A DNA stretch of 23,572 nt from a virus. Both the position numbers and the translations under genes were made by a program. Positions 6,941 to 15,954 of this stretch are shown one piece after another. Each line of letters opens with the position of its first letter. Within the stretch, counting starts at the first letter, position 1. Below the pieces are notes generated by a model. It did no database searches. It had not been told where the DNA came from and was given only the letters and a program-made list of their open reading frames with translations. Where the stretch lies: positions 1 through 23,572 of IMG/VR virus record IMGVR_UViG_3300042398_001708; one strand, written 5' to 3'.

Positions 6941-9900
6941 GTATTAGTTACTGGGTATTTAGTATAGCTCGTTCTCTTATACACCCGACCCTCAAAATTG
7001 ATAGTTTCAGAATCGTTATCTGCAATAATATATTTTTTAGGGTAAGGCTGTAAAAGTAAGTTAGGTGAGTTATAGATATTATGTCCATTAATAAATATAT
7101 TTTTATTATACTTTACATGTTCTGCAGTTATATTAGAATCGCCATCTTCAAAGTCTGTAGAGTTAATTCTAAAAGTTACAAATCTTGCTGTTTTTGGTGA
7201 TGTATGTATGCTTTGATAATCAGTTGGCAAGCTCTCATTAGCATATAAAATAGAGAATGTTGTGCTATCATGAAAACAACATCTCACAGGGGACGAGCCG
7301 TAGAAATTATTAAAGTTACCATCACCCACGCCATTTAAATACGACGCAGTTATAACCGGCCATCTTGAGCACATGAACGGATATTGATTAGTAAATCCAT
7401 GTAAAATTGTAAATGTCTTATAACCTGTCTCGCTCGTGTTATCAGGTACAGAAAAATATACCAGCCCGGTGCTTTCTTCTACCTCCAGTATATTCCCCGA
7501 CTCATTATGTTTAGCAATATACGTTATTGATCTACGATCAAACCATTGTTTATCGTTATATGCAATCCTGATATTCCAATTTTCATGATTAATCATACCT
7601 GTATATAAATTTACCACCGGTATTGTATGAGTACGAGGAGTTTTTATTGTCGTTGTGCCGATACCTCCGCTAGCGTGTAGGTTGATCGTATAGCCATATC
7701 CATTAAGATCTTTATATGTTGGAGCTATCGATACTGCACCAAACATCGGGCTTAAAGAGTAGTACTCTGTAGATGCTACTAAGTGGTATATTTGACCACC
7801 TCCATTAAATGTGTAATTATAATTACGCATAATTCCATTATCTAAAGAAAAGATATTGTTATTATTTTCGTAATAATTATAAAAATGATTTGTAAAGTTT
7901 CTCTGTTGCTTAAAATTTGATGCATATAATTCATATCCAGGCGGGGCGCCAACAAAGTCAGCCCAGTACTGTGAAAATCCTGAACCGCAAAAATAGGATG
8001 TATTTGTTATAGCGCTAGTACCAATTACAAATGAGGTATCAGCTTTGTAAGAGGTAGGACCAGAAACTATATTATTATCTAGCTCGTAAATTTCAAAATG
8101 ACCACCATCATTACCCCAAAATGGCCAAACCTGCTCTACATTGCCTCTGCTTCCTGAAATTGTTTGAGTTTCTATAACACCCATTGCATAATAACTGAGA
8201 TATAAAGCACTATTACCACTAAAAATACAATGTGTATTTTTCGAATTATTATTGTAGCCGATAAATGATGAGAGAGTCCTATTCGCGTTTCCTATCGTGT
8301 CTGCTGCGCTTAAAGCATAACTGGTTTGTAGAGTAGATAATAATTTATACGTAGTATTATCACGTCTATAAAGCGCGGTAACGCTACCTGTTCCATAATG
8401 CACATCAAATATAAACGAATTACCGTCATACTTATTGACATCCAATAAAGCAGATAAAGGCACAGTTACGCCTCTACTAAGAGCAAACCCCGAGAGAGTA
8501 GCGTTGCGTGATAGATATGATCTTTTTGTATAGCCATGCATAGGTATAGCGAGATATTCGCCATTTTCCGATAGTGCTATCTTACCCGCTCTCCTTCTTC
8601 CAAATCCGCGAAATATATCTGAATATTTTAGAATGTTAGGGTACTGTCGTTCATGCTCTGTATAATAATCTACAATATCATCTTGTAATTCTAATGACGA
8701 GATTACCTGTGTAAGTGTAAACTTATCGTTTTGATCTTTATTATAAATATACCAACAATCAGTACCAGCATCACCAACAACAAGAGTATTGTTTTTAAAC
8801 GTAATATGACAAGAGCTTACAAAATTTTGTGTATTAAGAGTCTCATCCTCATTTAATATATCTGTCCAGCGTTGTTGACCTAGGCCACCTACTAGCGGCA
8901 TAGCTACCTTTCTTGCTGATGGTGCTGTAATTGGACTATAACGATAAGTCTTAGGTACTAACACATCGCTATTAATAATATTTCCTGGATGTGGTATAGA
9001 GGTTAAATACACCAGAGCTGTACTGTGTTTTTTAAACACGCGTATTTCGTTACCTATGTAATTTGGATTTTGTAAGTAATAAGAATCTACTATAGGTAGA
9101 GGCAATACACTGTTTGAAAGTTTCCACCAATATTCATAGACAAATGAACTTAGGTCGTAATATGGTGTATTATAATTATTCCAATTATATCCCACGGTAT
9201 CTGGATTTGCGAAAGAAGATATATGAAATACAGCGCTTGCTTCTCTATTATAAACAGGCATACTGAACGAATAAATATGCAAAGCTGGCAAGAAAACATA
9301 CCCATCTGATTCATGCCAGGCAGAGTTTAACTTCCAATCATAAATCCAAGGTAACTGAACAGCTGTTGTTGTGTTGAGTATAGTAACATTATTATATCCG
9401 ATATCGTTATATACCTCATCAAAGTAATTATTGTAATTTTTAATTAATGGTAGTTTAAAAGATGTTAAATTAGCTGTATTAGAGCCGCTAAAAAGCGCAG
9501 TAGTTGATCTAACGGTCTTTGTGTTATCAAATTCTGCAATTCTACCTGAAAGAGCATTAGCATAAAGCCAATCTTTACAATCTGTATATGTAGCGTTTAA
9601 ATTATCATTTAAGTACTGTACTAAACACCCAACAACTTGAGGACATGCAAAAGAAGTACCAGACGCAACACCATATTTATCATTAAGAGCATTATACCAG
9701 GTCATATCACTGCCAGTAGCTGTCGCACCAATTACATTATAACCACATGCATACAAATCAATTGTTTCACCAAAGTTACTGTATTCTGACTTAATAAACA
9801 ATGAACCACGCTCACCGCGGTTAAGGCATCCGCTTTTTTCATTTATAATTTTATTTTCATGATAAAACCCAAAATTATTTTCCGGAAACACACACCCCAC

Positions 9901-11517
9901 ATTTATAACCGGTGATTCGCGCTGCGTGTTAAATGCACTGAGCGTGTTAGGAGACCAGCCAGCGTAACTTTCCTCTGTAAAATATTGATAGCTTGATGTA
10001 GGGGGGTTAGTAGAAAAGAAATTTTCTAAAGCTTTAACATTGCACACAGGCCCTGGAAGCTCAATAAAATTAGAGGGCCACGTTGAAGTTCCACTCCACG
10101 AACGTAAATGCAAGGTAGGTATATTAATTTTATCTTTCGGCAAAACATTACACTTATTAAAATTACCAGCTGCTCTAACCATTATGCCGCCCTCTCTAAT
10201 AATTTCATCCACTAAGCTATTAACAGAAACAACAGTTGCATCGAGCAATGTAGCGTATTGATAAGCTGCTTCAAACCAACCCCCGTAAATATCTGAAGTA
10301 TGATTTTTCCACCATGGAGAAGGACTCCTAATATATCCCCAACTATTATTAATAATAGTTGGTCGATTTATACCAAGCTGCTTTTTGCGCTTAATAAAAG
10401 CTTTAATAAGCTTAAGTGCCTGTATTACAGTAATACCATCTTTTGTATAAGTTGTAATGCTTTTTAATGAATATATCCTACACCCCGGCGCCCATCCACA
10501 CGTATTGCCTCCAATAATTGATGCACAAAACGTACCGTGCCCATCTATGTCGGAATAATAATTTGGTGGTAATGTACTTACTATTTTTTTATTCGAATCA
10601 TCAACATATGTTGTCCAATCTTCTCGTATAACGCGACTCGTGCCGTCAGGGTTTAAAAATTCTGGGTGATTTAACTCTACACCTGAATCTAGTACTATTA
10701 CATCAACATTTTCGCCTATATTTTTTGACGAAAGATCAAATCCTAAACTATATGGATATGTGTTCGTATCACCAGCAACAGGGGTAAAATGAGTATATAG
10801 TCCATAATTACGAGCTTTTGCTCCTGTGTAAGTGCTAAGAGGCAAGCAATAGCTTGCCAATTCATTAAGATCGTAAAATATCGTTCCGTCTACTTTAAAA
10901 TCGCCATATGATATATCATTTAACCATGTTGCATATATCGGTGGTAAAATACCAAACCTACTTTTTCCAATCGCAGGATATATTTTACGGTCTAGCGCTA
11001 ATTTGACACCTTCTTGTATTTCATCTTCAAGCTCCACGCACACGACGCTTTCGAGAGAATTTATAGATAAAGCTTGCTCACCTGTTACATCTAAAAATAA
11101 AAGATTGGTATCGTGGTAGAAATTAAACTCGTCTATAGGCTCCTTAATACAATCATCTAGTTCATCGCAATAATTACAAAGTTTATCGCGCACCTCGCAC
11201 TTGCAATCGCCGCGTACTGTAACTATTGCTCTGCGCTTATCTGTAAAATTATACTTGTTGTTTAGTGTATCTAATTTAAATTGACTGCTAGTAACGGTGT
11301 GTTGCGAGGGCAGTATAGCGGTGTGAAATGTATTAAAACTGTTTGATAGGTTACTATTAACGTTCATTGTAATAGGCTCTATATCTGTAGAACCCATTCC
11401 TGTCTTTTGCGGTTTGTATATGAATGGACTTAGAGGTAAGGCTTGTGCTAACGAGTTATTAATTAAATCATTATTAAAAGCACTCTTTCTAGGCAGCATA
11501 TTTTGATAATCAAGCAT
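6937..11517 (-). CDS. Giant subtilisin-family serine protease (S8) with long C-terminal extension
   Basis: A 1526-residue protein with a complete subtilase triad: Asp277 in VIVLDSGVELNHPEF, His327 in DGHGTFCASIIGG and Ser622 in ASGTSFACPQVVG, with oxyanion Asn452 in VRAAGN. Residues about 95-170 resemble an I9-like propeptide (two β-α units ending SVVCVELEDEIQ) and contain a Cys cluster (C105, C107, C114, C117, C123). After about residue 650 there are nearly 900 aromatic- and Asn/Ser/Thr-rich, probably β-structured residues that I cannot assign. No signal peptide is evident, fitting an intracellularly made virion protein rather than a secreted enzyme. It is third in a cluster with a fibre-like protein and a trypsin-fold protease. 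A late octamer at 11548-11541 predicts an 18-base leader. Role, possibly cutting host surface or phage structural proteins, is inference. Confidence 0.93.
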   Translation of the reverse strand: MLDYQNMLPRKSAFNNDLINNSLAQALPLSPFIYKPQKTGMGSTDIEPITMNVNSNLSNSFNTFHTAILPSQHTVTSSQFKLDTLNNKYNFTDKRRAIVTVRGDCKCEVRDKLCNYCDELDDCIKEPIDEFNFYHDTNLLFLDVTGEQALSINSLESVVCVELEDEIQEGVKLALDRKIYPAIGKSRFGILPPIYATWLNDISYGDFKVDGTIFYDLNELASYCLPLSTYTGAKARNYGLYTHFTPVAGDTNTYPYSLGFDLSSKNIGENVDVIVLDSGVELNHPEFLNPDGTSRVIREDWTTYVDDSNKKIVSTLPPNYYSDIDGHGTFCASIIGGNTCGWAPGCRIYSLKSITTYTKDGITVIQALKLIKAFIKRKKQLGINRPTIINNSWGYIRSPSPWWKNHTSDIYGGWFEAAYQYATLLDATVVSVNSLVDEIIREGGIMVRAAGNFNKCNVLPKDKINIPTLHLRSWSGTSTWPSNFIELPGPVCNVKALENFFSTNPPTSSYQYFTEESYAGWSPNTLSAFNTQRESPVINVGCVFPENNFGFYHENKIINEKSGCLNRGERGSLFIKSEYSNFGETIDLYACGYNVIGATATGSDMTWYNALNDKYGVASGTSFACPQVVGCLVQYLNDNLNATYTDCKDWLYANALSGRIAEFDNTKTVRSTTALFSGSNTANLTSFKLPLIKNYNNYFDEVYNDIGYNNVTILNTTTAVQLPWIYDWKLNSAWHESDGYVFLPALHIYSFSMPVYNREASAVFHISSFANPDTVGYNWNNYNTPYYDLSSFVYEYWWKLSNSVLPLPIVDSYYLQNPNYIGNEIRVFKKHSTALVYLTSIPHPGNIINSDVLVPKTYRYSPITAPSARKVAMPLVGGLGQQRWTDILNEDETLNTQNFVSSCHITFKNNTLVVGDAGTDCWYIYNKDQNDKFTLTQVISSLELQDDIVDYYTEHERQYPNILKYSDIFRGFGRRRAGKIALSENGEYLAIPMHGYTKRSYLSRNATLSGFALSRGVTVPLSALLDVNKYDGNSFIFDVHYGTGSVTALYRRDNTTYKLLSTLQTSYALSAADTIGNANRTLSSFIGYNNNSKNTHCIFSGNSALYLSYYAMGVIETQTISGSRGNVEQVWPFWGNDGGHFEIYELDNNIVSGPTSYKADTSFVIGTSAITNTSYFCGSGFSQYWADFVGAPPGYELYASNFKQQRNFTNHFYNYYENNNNIFSLDNGIMRNYNYTFNGGGQIYHLVASTEYYSLSPMFGAVSIAPTYKDLNGYGYTINLHASGGIGTTTIKTPRTHTIPVVNLYTGMINHENWNIRIAYNDKQWFDRRSITYIAKHNESGNILEVEESTGLVYFSVPDNTSETGYKTFTILHGFTNQYPFMCSRWPVITASYLNGVGDGNFNNFYGSSPVRCCFHDSTTFSILYANESLPTDYQSIHTSPKTARFVTFRINSTDFEDGDSNITAEHVKYNKNIFINGHNIYNSPNLLLQPYPKKYIIADNDSETINFEGRVYKRTSYTKYPVTNT

Positions 11518-11540
11518 AATTTGTAGTTAGTTCTTATTGT

Positions 11541-11548
11541 TATTTATA
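11541..11548 (-). promoter_or_regulatory. Late promoter octamer for the subtilase gene
   Basis: TATAAATA on the minus strand, 23 bases before ATG 11517. This is the exception to the 5-base rule and would give an 18-base leader without an obvious Shine-Dalgarno. The upstream protease stop codon TAA (11546-11544) lies inside the octamer. Confidence 0.65.
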
Positions 11549-13289
11549 CGAGGCTGTATACAGCGTTAAATAAAGGAGGCACAGGTATAGTAGAAAGAGG
11601 GAAACTACTCACTGTATAGCCTGTTTGCGCACTCAATCTACCCATCGCAATAGCGTTAGCATCAGCTGCTGTAATTAGTTGATTAATTGTATATGGGTCT
11701 GCTGGCCTGAAACCAAACTCCGCGAAAATCATTATACCGGTGAGATAGACCGTACTATCAATATTAAGAAAAACCGGTGTGCCTGAATCTCCATCCCATA
11801 CATAATATCTAAAGCTCGATAGTGGATGTGCATATGGCTGCGGAGAAATATGCAGCATTATATCATTATATAGTGGGTATTTACTTATTGGGTTGGGTGG
11901 GATAGTGTTTGTACGTCTTCCCGCGCCTTGAGATACAGCTATATATGGAGTAGATAGCCCCGTAGTCGCAAAGCTAGTAAGCTCCAAAAAATCCATCACG
12001 CCCCCCCTGTACGAACTTTCAAGATTCGTAGCCCACATAGTTTTCTCATGCAACCGATCGAGTATAGGCGTCACATGCAAACCTAAAGCTTCCATATCAC
12101 GATCTAACACCGCTACAGCTAAATCTGCTCTAGGGTCAGAAGCTTGGTGAAGTTGTGTACAGCTTACAGGTATATTATTCGAAGTAACAAACGTTAAATC
12201 GCACTGTGCGTTTAGATTTGGCGGCCATGTGCCTTTAGCTTGCGGATGCGCATGCTGACAATATAGAACATGTCTTGGCGTTATTAATACACCACCATAC
12301 GACTCATACGAAAACGTTTTATATACCACACATCCAGTAAATTGCTCTGTCAGGTCTGGTAGTGCGTCTCTTTCCCCACACCATAAATTTGGATTACGTA
12401 CATATGTTCTAGTATTATGATTCTTTACCGTGAACATATTCATACTCGCTGAACCGCCAGGTTGATTAGTAGTTCTTGCTAAAATCTCCTGACACGCGTT
12501 TGCAGCATAACGATACCCAGATAGTGTAATGTATAAAGGCGGAGACGTATAACTTTCTACACCTCTATGATTTTGTGCCGATATAGAGAACTGTATGAGA
12601 CAATTATCAGCAGTCGGTGTATAGGTAAAAGTATTAGCTGTATTAGGTATTGGTACTCCGTTTTGCAACCACAGTGCACTTAGCGGTTGTGGAAAAAGAG
12701 GTTTATTTAAAACAGAATCCTTTACATTCGCAAACAATTCTCTGTCAAAAGTGTGTTGTAAAGAACTAAACGCTATCCTGAAAGTCGTGCCTGGTTGATT
12801 TAGACCGTCATTATTAAAAGGTGCTAAAAATTGATCGCCATAACGAGTAAAGAGACCCTGTCCAGCACCAGGGCTAAAACTAGGCTTATCTGGGTACTGT
12901 AAAATCCTAACAGTTGATAGCGCCGTTGTTATGGGGTTAACAGCAATAAAATTATTTGCTGTTAACCCCCGAACATTAGTAACTACTTCCCTCCATACTA
13001 TAGTTCGGGGTCCGTGACTAAGATCAGGTGTAAATGTGAGAGTATTATCAAAGTACGGGAACTGTGTTGTCCACCACCCAGCTGATAGAGTTGTAATGAA
13101 TTTATTGCTTATATTATAGACCGGTCGTATACAAGAAAGAGTATCAACTTCAGGTAAAACAGCTCGTGGGAATATAACGTTATTTGTATCATCTCGACGA
13201 CGCAGCCAACCTGTAACAATAGCATTTTGTACCAAGACAGGCGGCTTTGATAGTAATTTTGAAATTTTATTTCTAGGTACAACTTTCAT
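11544..13289 (-). CDS. Trypsin-fold serine protease with Ig-like segment, virion-associated candidate
   Basis: A 581-residue protein with chymotrypsin/trypsin-family motifs near the C-terminus: GGVLITPRHVLYCQHAHP (His346, at the place of TAAHC), DPRADLAVAVLD (Asp389) and VWDGDSGTPVF (Ser502 in GDSG). A β-strand-rich region precedes it, including about residues 205-258 (WLQNGVPIPNT through LIQFSISAQN to PPLYITLSG), which looks like an Ig-like domain. I start it at 13289 (MKVVPRNK), four bases after the stop of the upstream gene. A longer frame to 13322 would overlap that gene by 29 bases. There is no promoter of its own, so it is likely co-transcribed with the 191-residue gene. No signal peptide is evident. 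Target and location are unknown; a tail-associated protease is my inference. Confidence 0.88.
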   Translation of the reverse strand: MKVVPRNKISKLLSKPPVLVQNAIVTGWLRRRDDTNNVIFPRAVLPEVDTLSCIRPVYNISNKFITTLSAGWWTTQFPYFDNTLTFTPDLSHGPRTIVWREVVTNVRGLTANNFIAVNPITTALSTVRILQYPDKPSFSPGAGQGLFTRYGDQFLAPFNNDGLNQPGTTFRIAFSSLQHTFDRELFANVKDSVLNKPLFPQPLSALWLQNGVPIPNTANTFTYTPTADNCLIQFSISAQNHRGVESYTSPPLYITLSGYRYAANACQEILARTTNQPGGSASMNMFTVKNHNTRTYVRNPNLWCGERDALPDLTEQFTGCVVYKTFSYESYGGVLITPRHVLYCQHAHPQAKGTWPPNLNAQCDLTFVTSNNIPVSCTQLHQASDPRADLAVAVLDRDMEALGLHVTPILDRLHEKTMWATNLESSYRGGVMDFLELTSFATTGLSTPYIAVSQGAGRRTNTIPPNPISKYPLYNDIMLHISPQPYAHPLSSFRYYVWDGDSGTPVFLNIDSTVYLTGIMIFAEFGFRPADPYTINQLITAADANAIAMGRLSAQTGYTVSSFPLSTIPVPPLFNAVYSLV

Positions 13290-13293
13290 TTTT

Positions 13294-13869
13294 TTAAATA
13301 AGATCCCAGTTATCATCACCAATGTATAACAACTGAGCAGTATTTTTTGGGTCTATAACATTAGCCGCATATGTATTATCGTAATTAATAACAACGTTAC
13401 TATCTAGCGGTAAAATGGTGAGCGCGCTAAGACCAGCGTTTCGTATAGTAATAGAAGCGCCTGGTGTGAAGTTGTTATTATCTGTAGGTACATAAATCGT
13501 ATGCACATCATTAAAAGATTTGCGTATATAACCTGAAAAATTTTCCGGCAGGATAGTATAATCCTGGCTATCAATGTTGTATATGTTGGTTATATTACCC
13601 GTCACACCCCAGGCAGCGCTGCTAGATTGCACTGTAGTGTTAAGTACTTGTAACGATGAGTCAATCTCATTAGCATACTCTATAGACGCGGAACCACTAG
13701 TCAGCTGCCCAAAAGAACTCGTAAGAGAGCGTGCAACATCTGTTGAAAGTGTATTTGTAATTGTAAATATAGTTGCTCTTCTTGTACGAACGCCATCATC
13801 TATAACGAGAAATTCATATCCATTTACTGTTGTAGCGATATCTAAGCTAGCTATTTTAATAGTTGGCAT
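13294..13869 (-). CDS. Tail-fibre-like structural protein (191 residues)
   Basis: The N-terminus (MPTIKIASLDIATTVNGYEFLVI through TRRATIFTITNTL) resembles the short attachment motif seen at the start of many phage fibres and in this window's large fibre (ISELPPNRLPYTGSEEFPLV...TRKGTL). The middle (residues about 55-85) is Ser/Thr/Ala-rich. The C-terminal half is β-structured with ASITIRNAGLSALTILP and ends AQLLYIGDDNWDLI, a typical fibre/structural C-terminus. It is probably a small tail fibre or baseplate accessory subunit, but the exact role is unknown. It is the first gene of a three-gene unit with the two proteases. A late octamer lies 5 bases before the ATG, immediately after a terminator. 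Confidence 0.82.
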   Translation of the reverse strand: MPTIKIASLDIATTVNGYEFLVIDDGVRTRRATIFTITNTLSTDVARSLTSSFGQLTSGSASIEYANEIDSSLQVLNTTVQSSSAAWGVTGNITNIYNIDSQDYTILPENFSGYIRKSFNDVHTIYVPTDNNNFTPGASITIRNAGLSALTILPLDSNVVINYDNTYAANVIDPKNTAQLLYIGDDNWDLI

Positions 13870-13874
13870 ATTTA

Positions 13875-13882
13875 TATTTATA
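13875..13882 (-). promoter_or_regulatory. Late promoter octamer for the fibre-like/protease operon
   Basis: TATAAATA on the minus strand, spacer TAAAT, then ATG at 13869. Its first T is the last base of the preceding terminator's T tract. Confidence 0.8.
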
Positions 13883-13916
13883 AAAAAACCGTTGATTCGT
13901 AGTGAATCAACGGTTT
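13882..13916 (-). terminator. Intrinsic terminator after the 81-residue gene
   Basis: On the minus strand AAACCGTTGATTC pairs perfectly with GAATCAACGGTTT across a 5-base loop (13916-13886), continuing into T's down to 13882. It would stop transcripts from 14187 before the next operon promoter. Confidence 0.88.
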
Positions 13917-13941
13917 GTATTATTACATATTTGTATAAAAA

Positions 13942-14187
13942 TTATGGCACTCTAAAATGTCTTTTAACAGCTTCTACTACATCTAAATTAGTCCACTCGC
14001 GAGGATTATCGTAATTGTCATCAGATAACTCTGATAGCTCTATTCGCTCGCTATCTACAACAGCGATTACCTTTTTCTCGCCCGGTAAATCAATAATTCT
14101 ACTAATTACAATTTCGGTTATAGTCTTTGTTACTTCTGGCTGGGTAACAATAACACGTGGTTCATCTAAGCTGATCTGTAAACTCAT
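13942..14187 (-). CDS. Small orphan late protein, 81 residues, unknown function
   Basis: Not recognised. It begins MSLQISLDEPRVIVTQPEVT, has a β-like middle (IVISRIIDLPGEKKVIAVVD) and an acidic stretch ELSELSDDNYDN, and ends WTNLDVVEAVKRHFRVP. The pattern suggests a small αβ or structural accessory protein. It is a complete transcription unit: a late octamer 5 bases before the ATG and a hairpin terminator 26 bases after the stop. Being real is supported mainly by that framing. It sits between the sulfotransferase gene and the fibre/protease operon. Confidence 0.75.
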   Translation of the reverse strand: MSLQISLDEPRVIVTQPEVTKTITEIVISRIIDLPGEKKVIAVVDSERIELSELSDDNYDNPREWTNLDVVEAVKRHFRVP

Positions 14188-14192
14188 AATTA

Positions 14193-14200
14193 TATTTATT
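14193..14200 (-). promoter_or_regulatory. Late promoter octamer for the 81-residue gene
   Basis: AATAAATA on the minus strand, spacer TAATT, then ATG at 14187. Confidence 0.75.
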
Positions 14201-14215
14201 CTCCCGCGTTATTTT

Positions 14216-15034
14216 TTAATACTTAAAGATATTATTATACCAGTTAAAATTATTATCTAACCAACCACAGATATCTTTACCAAGTATTTCATGAGGTTTG
14301 TTATCTGTGAATTGTATCTTAGGTCTTATCTTATGATCGCCGAATACGCCATATACAGAATCATCTTCTTGTGTGATTTGATCTATATATTGAAAATTAT
14401 GAAATTCGTAATTTGGTATCTCGAAATAGTTATATATTTGCTGTAGTGTTTTTTCAGGCGAACTACATAGATCTTCATATCTTACAAACATCATATTTTT
14501 ATTGAGACCCTGTCTAAAGATCTCCCCTACTCTCTCAATAGCTAAGCCTAGCGGTTGTGTTGCGAGATAATGGTCGACACGTTTCGGTGTCGTGGTGTTT
14601 CTTAATTCACTATGATTAACAATACCTGAATCAGTTTCTGGAGCTGTTCTAAACTTTTTCTCCATCGAAGCGACTATTTGTTTAATATCTCTTACCATAC
14701 AGATAATTTTAGGCGGCTCGTTAAGGACAAACTGTAGTAGGTCGTAATGTATCCCCCAGCCACGTGATTTTTCTAAAACAACAGGCTTATCTGTTATTGC
14801 ATCATAAAAGCCATGAAGACCCTTATTGCAAAAATTTTGAAATCCTTTTCTCATTAGCTCATTGTCCTGCGCTTTAAACGTAGGATCATTCGCATAGTTA
14901 GCACGAGCTCCATAAACCAACTCAAGAGTACCAGAAGTCGGCGTACAGTAGAAATTAGGATTTTGTGCAAAAATGTTTTGTAATAATGTTGATCCAGATC
15001 TAGGTAGAGACGAATTAAATAGTAGTTTCTTCAT
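14216..15034 (-). CDS. Sulfotransferase (PAPS-dependent family)
   Basis: A 272-residue protein predicted to transfer sulfate from 3'-phosphoadenosine-5'-phosphosulfate to a hydroxyl or amine. The N-terminal strand-loop LLFNSSLPRSGSTLLQNI is the 5'-phosphosulfate-binding loop (PRSGST, residues 11-16). IICMVRDIKQIVASM around residues 110-125 matches the 3'-phosphate-binding R-D...S motif. The C-terminal part (MMFVRYEDLCSSPEKTLQQIYNYFEIP) is the usual 'RYEDL...P...l..i..fLg' segment. The substrate is unknown. Its ATG overlaps the stop of the upstream glycosyltransferase by four bases (ATGA), implying translational coupling and a shared pathway. Together they may modify a glycan, perhaps on the host envelope or the phage fibres (inference). 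Confidence 0.9.
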   Translation of the reverse strand: MKKLLFNSSLPRSGSTLLQNIFAQNPNFYCTPTSGTLELVYGARANYANDPTFKAQDNELMRKGFQNFCNKGLHGFYDAITDKPVVLEKSRGWGIHYDLLQFVLNEPPKIICMVRDIKQIVASMEKKFRTAPETDSGIVNHSELRNTTTPKRVDHYLATQPLGLAIERVGEIFRQGLNKNMMFVRYEDLCSSPEKTLQQIYNYFEIPNYEFHNFQYIDQITQEDDSVYGVFGDHKIRPKIQFTDNKPHEILGKDICGWLDNNFNWYNNIFKY

Positions 15035-15918
15035 AATGTTTCAAGAATAGCATTAATATCAAATATTTGATTTGGAGCTGTAAAAGGACATTCATAGATA
15101 GCTCCGGTAAAGTTATAATCATGTAAGTATGAATCTACCGTACCTTTTGGAAATGATTCTGTTGAGGTAATATTTTTGTGTATTTTATAGCCGAAGATTT
15201 CAGGCTGTGTCGCTACCCAAACAACAGTTGAAGGTAGATTTAGAGCAGCAGCGGCGTGCTGCAATGATGAATCTATTAAGAGTCTTGCATGAGAATATTC
15301 TAAAAGACCAAATAGTACTTTCTTCTGTAAAATCTGATCAACTCTAACACAATTTTGTAATTGTGGGTGAAAATCGTAACACACATAAACTACATGATAT
15401 TTTTCACTTAATTTATCTACTAAAGTTTGAGCTACATCAGGGTGTATATCTCTCATCCAAGAGTAAGGTGTCTCTTGATATTCTTTACCTGGTCCGCCAA
15501 ATGGTTGAAAGATTAAAACAGGCTTACCTGTGGTGTTGTTTATAAGTTTAGCAGCTATTTCTCTTTCTCTAAAATTTAGCACTAATCTAGGTTTTTCACC
15601 ACCATATTCTATACCTATCATAGCGCACCATGATTCTATCAGATGACTCTTTTTAGTAATGTGAGAGGTAGTTTTATACGGCTCATGAGCGTAAATTTCG
15701 ACATCTTTATTTAAAATATAATCTCTATAAAAATACGGCACACTACCTAACTTATAAACACGCTCAACCGTGGGGTTATTAAGAAAGACCTCAGGCCACG
15801 CACATACAACTACCACTTTGGCATTAGGATTATTTTTTTTATAGCACTCCACTACAGCAGTAGCAGCTATATGCTTACCTATACCACCTTCTATATGAAA
15901 AACAGCAATTTTAGACAC
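15031..15918 (-). CDS. Glycosyltransferase, GT9/heptosyltransferase-like
   Basis: A 295-residue GT-B-like protein. The N-terminus (MSKIAVFHIEGGIGKHIAAT, then NPNAKVVVVCAWPEVFLNNP) follows the ADP-heptose:LPS heptosyltransferase pattern of a Gly-rich loop, an alternating helix and a second strand. The C-terminal half has PVLIFQPFGG, a strand VVYVCYDFHPQ, and SSLQHAAAALNLPSTVVWVATQPEIFGY, matching the nucleotide-sugar pocket region 'D...HlAaalg.P.v.lfG.t.P..........'. Sugar donor and acceptor are unknown. It starts with GTG at 15918, as no in-frame ATG gives the full N-terminal motif. I see no convincing late octamer. It lies 36 bases after the repeat-fibre gene and couples to the sulfotransferase. 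Confidence 0.82.
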   Translation of the reverse strand: MSKIAVFHIEGGIGKHIAATAVVECYKKNNPNAKVVVVCAWPEVFLNNPTVERVYKLGSVPYFYRDYILNKDVEIYAHEPYKTTSHITKKSHLIESWCAMIGIEYGGEKPRLVLNFREREIAAKLINNTTGKPVLIFQPFGGPGKEYQETPYSWMRDIHPDVAQTLVDKLSEKYHVVYVCYDFHPQLQNCVRVDQILQKKVLFGLLEYSHARLLIDSSLQHAAAALNLPSTVVWVATQPEIFGYKIHKNITSTESFPKGTVDSYLHDYNFTGAIYECPFTAPNQIFDINAILETL

Positions 15919-15954
15919 TTCTATAATTTAATATAGGTTTTGTAATTTGCAAGA

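Noticed and set aside
7080-9280. ATAAATA matches inside the subtilase gene (for example near 7085 and 9270)
   Set aside because: They are not followed by a start codon of any supported gene at the fixed spacing, and such matches are expected by chance in AT-rich DNA.
13574-14260. Plus-strand frames of 146 and 81 codons opposite the 191- and 81-residue genes
   Set aside because: The minus-strand genes have promoters at the fixed spacing and a terminator; the plus-strand frames run through the terminator and promoters.
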